In this document: positions 5,164 through 5,332 of the stretch, in pieces
Numbering within the stretch: position 1 is the stretch's first letter
How the letters are laid out: each line of letters opens with the position of its first letter
NCBI GenBank assembly: GCA_009777165.1
Contig: WRML01000180.1
Coordinates: 1-5,332, forward strand
Direction: 5' to 3'
Source: Kiritimatiellota bacterium
Lineage (GTDB): Bacteria > Verrucomicrobiota > Kiritimatiellia > RFP12 > UBA1067
Length of the DNA: 5,332 nucleotides
Notes under the pieces: generated by a model
Told to the model about the DNA's origin: nothing
Seen by the model: only the letters and a program-made list of their open reading frames with translations
Databases searched by the model: none
Program-made: the position numbers and the translations under genes

Positions 5164-5184
5164 ATGTTTTCAGGAGAAGACAGT

Positions 5185-5332
5185 ATGAGTAAAAACACAA
5201 AAAACAGGAGTGGACAAATGGCGTCCAAGTATGATATGATTTCATGCATGGACACAACCGAAAGAAACATGGGCAGGACTTGCCCGAAGTGCGGAGGCGC
5301 GAGCCATCAAATGAACAGCGGCTTCACGAGGG
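5185..5332 (+). CDS. Partial small protein with CxxC zinc-ribbon-like motif (truncated by window end)
   Basis: This is an open frame of 49 codons running off the window. From ATG5185 the product starts MSKNTKNRSGQM and later contains TCPKCGGASH (32-41), a Cys-x2-Cys knuckle of the kind found in zinc ribbons. A second Cys pair, expected for a full ribbon, would lie beyond the edge. Two starts are plausible and in frame: ATG5185 with AGGAGA at 5172-5177, and ATG5218 with AGGAG at 5206-5210, both with seven-base spacing. A strong promoter-like repeat ends 21 bases before ATG5185. I do not recognise the family. The ribosome sites, promoter and Lys/Asn-rich hydrophilic start argue that it is real; it could belong to a transcriptional or stress regulon. 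Confidence 0.55.
   Translation, partial: MSKNTKNRSGQMASKYDMISCMDTTERNMGRTCPKCGGASHQMNSGFTR

Overview
This 5.3 kb window looks like a chromosomal segment from an uncultured bacterium of the Planctomycetota-Verrucomicrobiota-Chlamydiota group, possibly Kiritimatiellae or Lentisphaeria. The case rests on the non-coding DNA: dispersed GGCTTTCAGCC-type hairpins, GCGGAC...GTCCGC hairpins, CACAAAGG mini-tandems and GCAGATGA(C/T) duplications. I remember these as common intergenic debris in such genomes. I could not run a search, so the assignment is tentative. All supported genes lie on the + strand.

Layout. (1) Positions 1-545 hold no credible gene but are full of structure: three G/C-run palindromes, a 65-bp hairpin-bearing element present twice, extra hairpins and a probable three-way-junction fold. 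(2) Positions 546-2027 encode a multi-pass O-antigen ligase/polymerase-like protein (Wzy_C type) with unusually many long G or C runs. (3) Positions 2047-3558, 19 bp downstream, encode an RmuC-family protein: membrane anchor, coiled coil and nuclease-like domain. (4) Positions 3563-3682 are a promoter and leader region. (5) Positions 3683-4366 and 4363-4719 form a translationally coupled pair: a cyclase-fold protein with a C-terminal helix-turn-helix, resembling the SatD family, and a 118-residue membrane protein resembling the C-terminal half of DUF3307 proteins. (6) Positions 4720-5114 are non-coding and contain dispersed repeats. (7) At 5115-5163 a near-copy (46/49) of the promoter element at 3563-3611 precedes the start of a small CxxC protein that runs off the window.

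The first two genes probably share a transcript, but no common task is evident. The most interesting part is the SatD-like/membrane pair. It looks like a compact nucleotide-signalling or regulatory module, is visibly more A+T-rich than the upstream genes, and is bracketed by two direct copies of a promoter-bearing 49-bp repeat. The repeat could define a small regulon, possibly read by the HTH protein itself, or could mark a cassette boundary. Neither idea is proven here.
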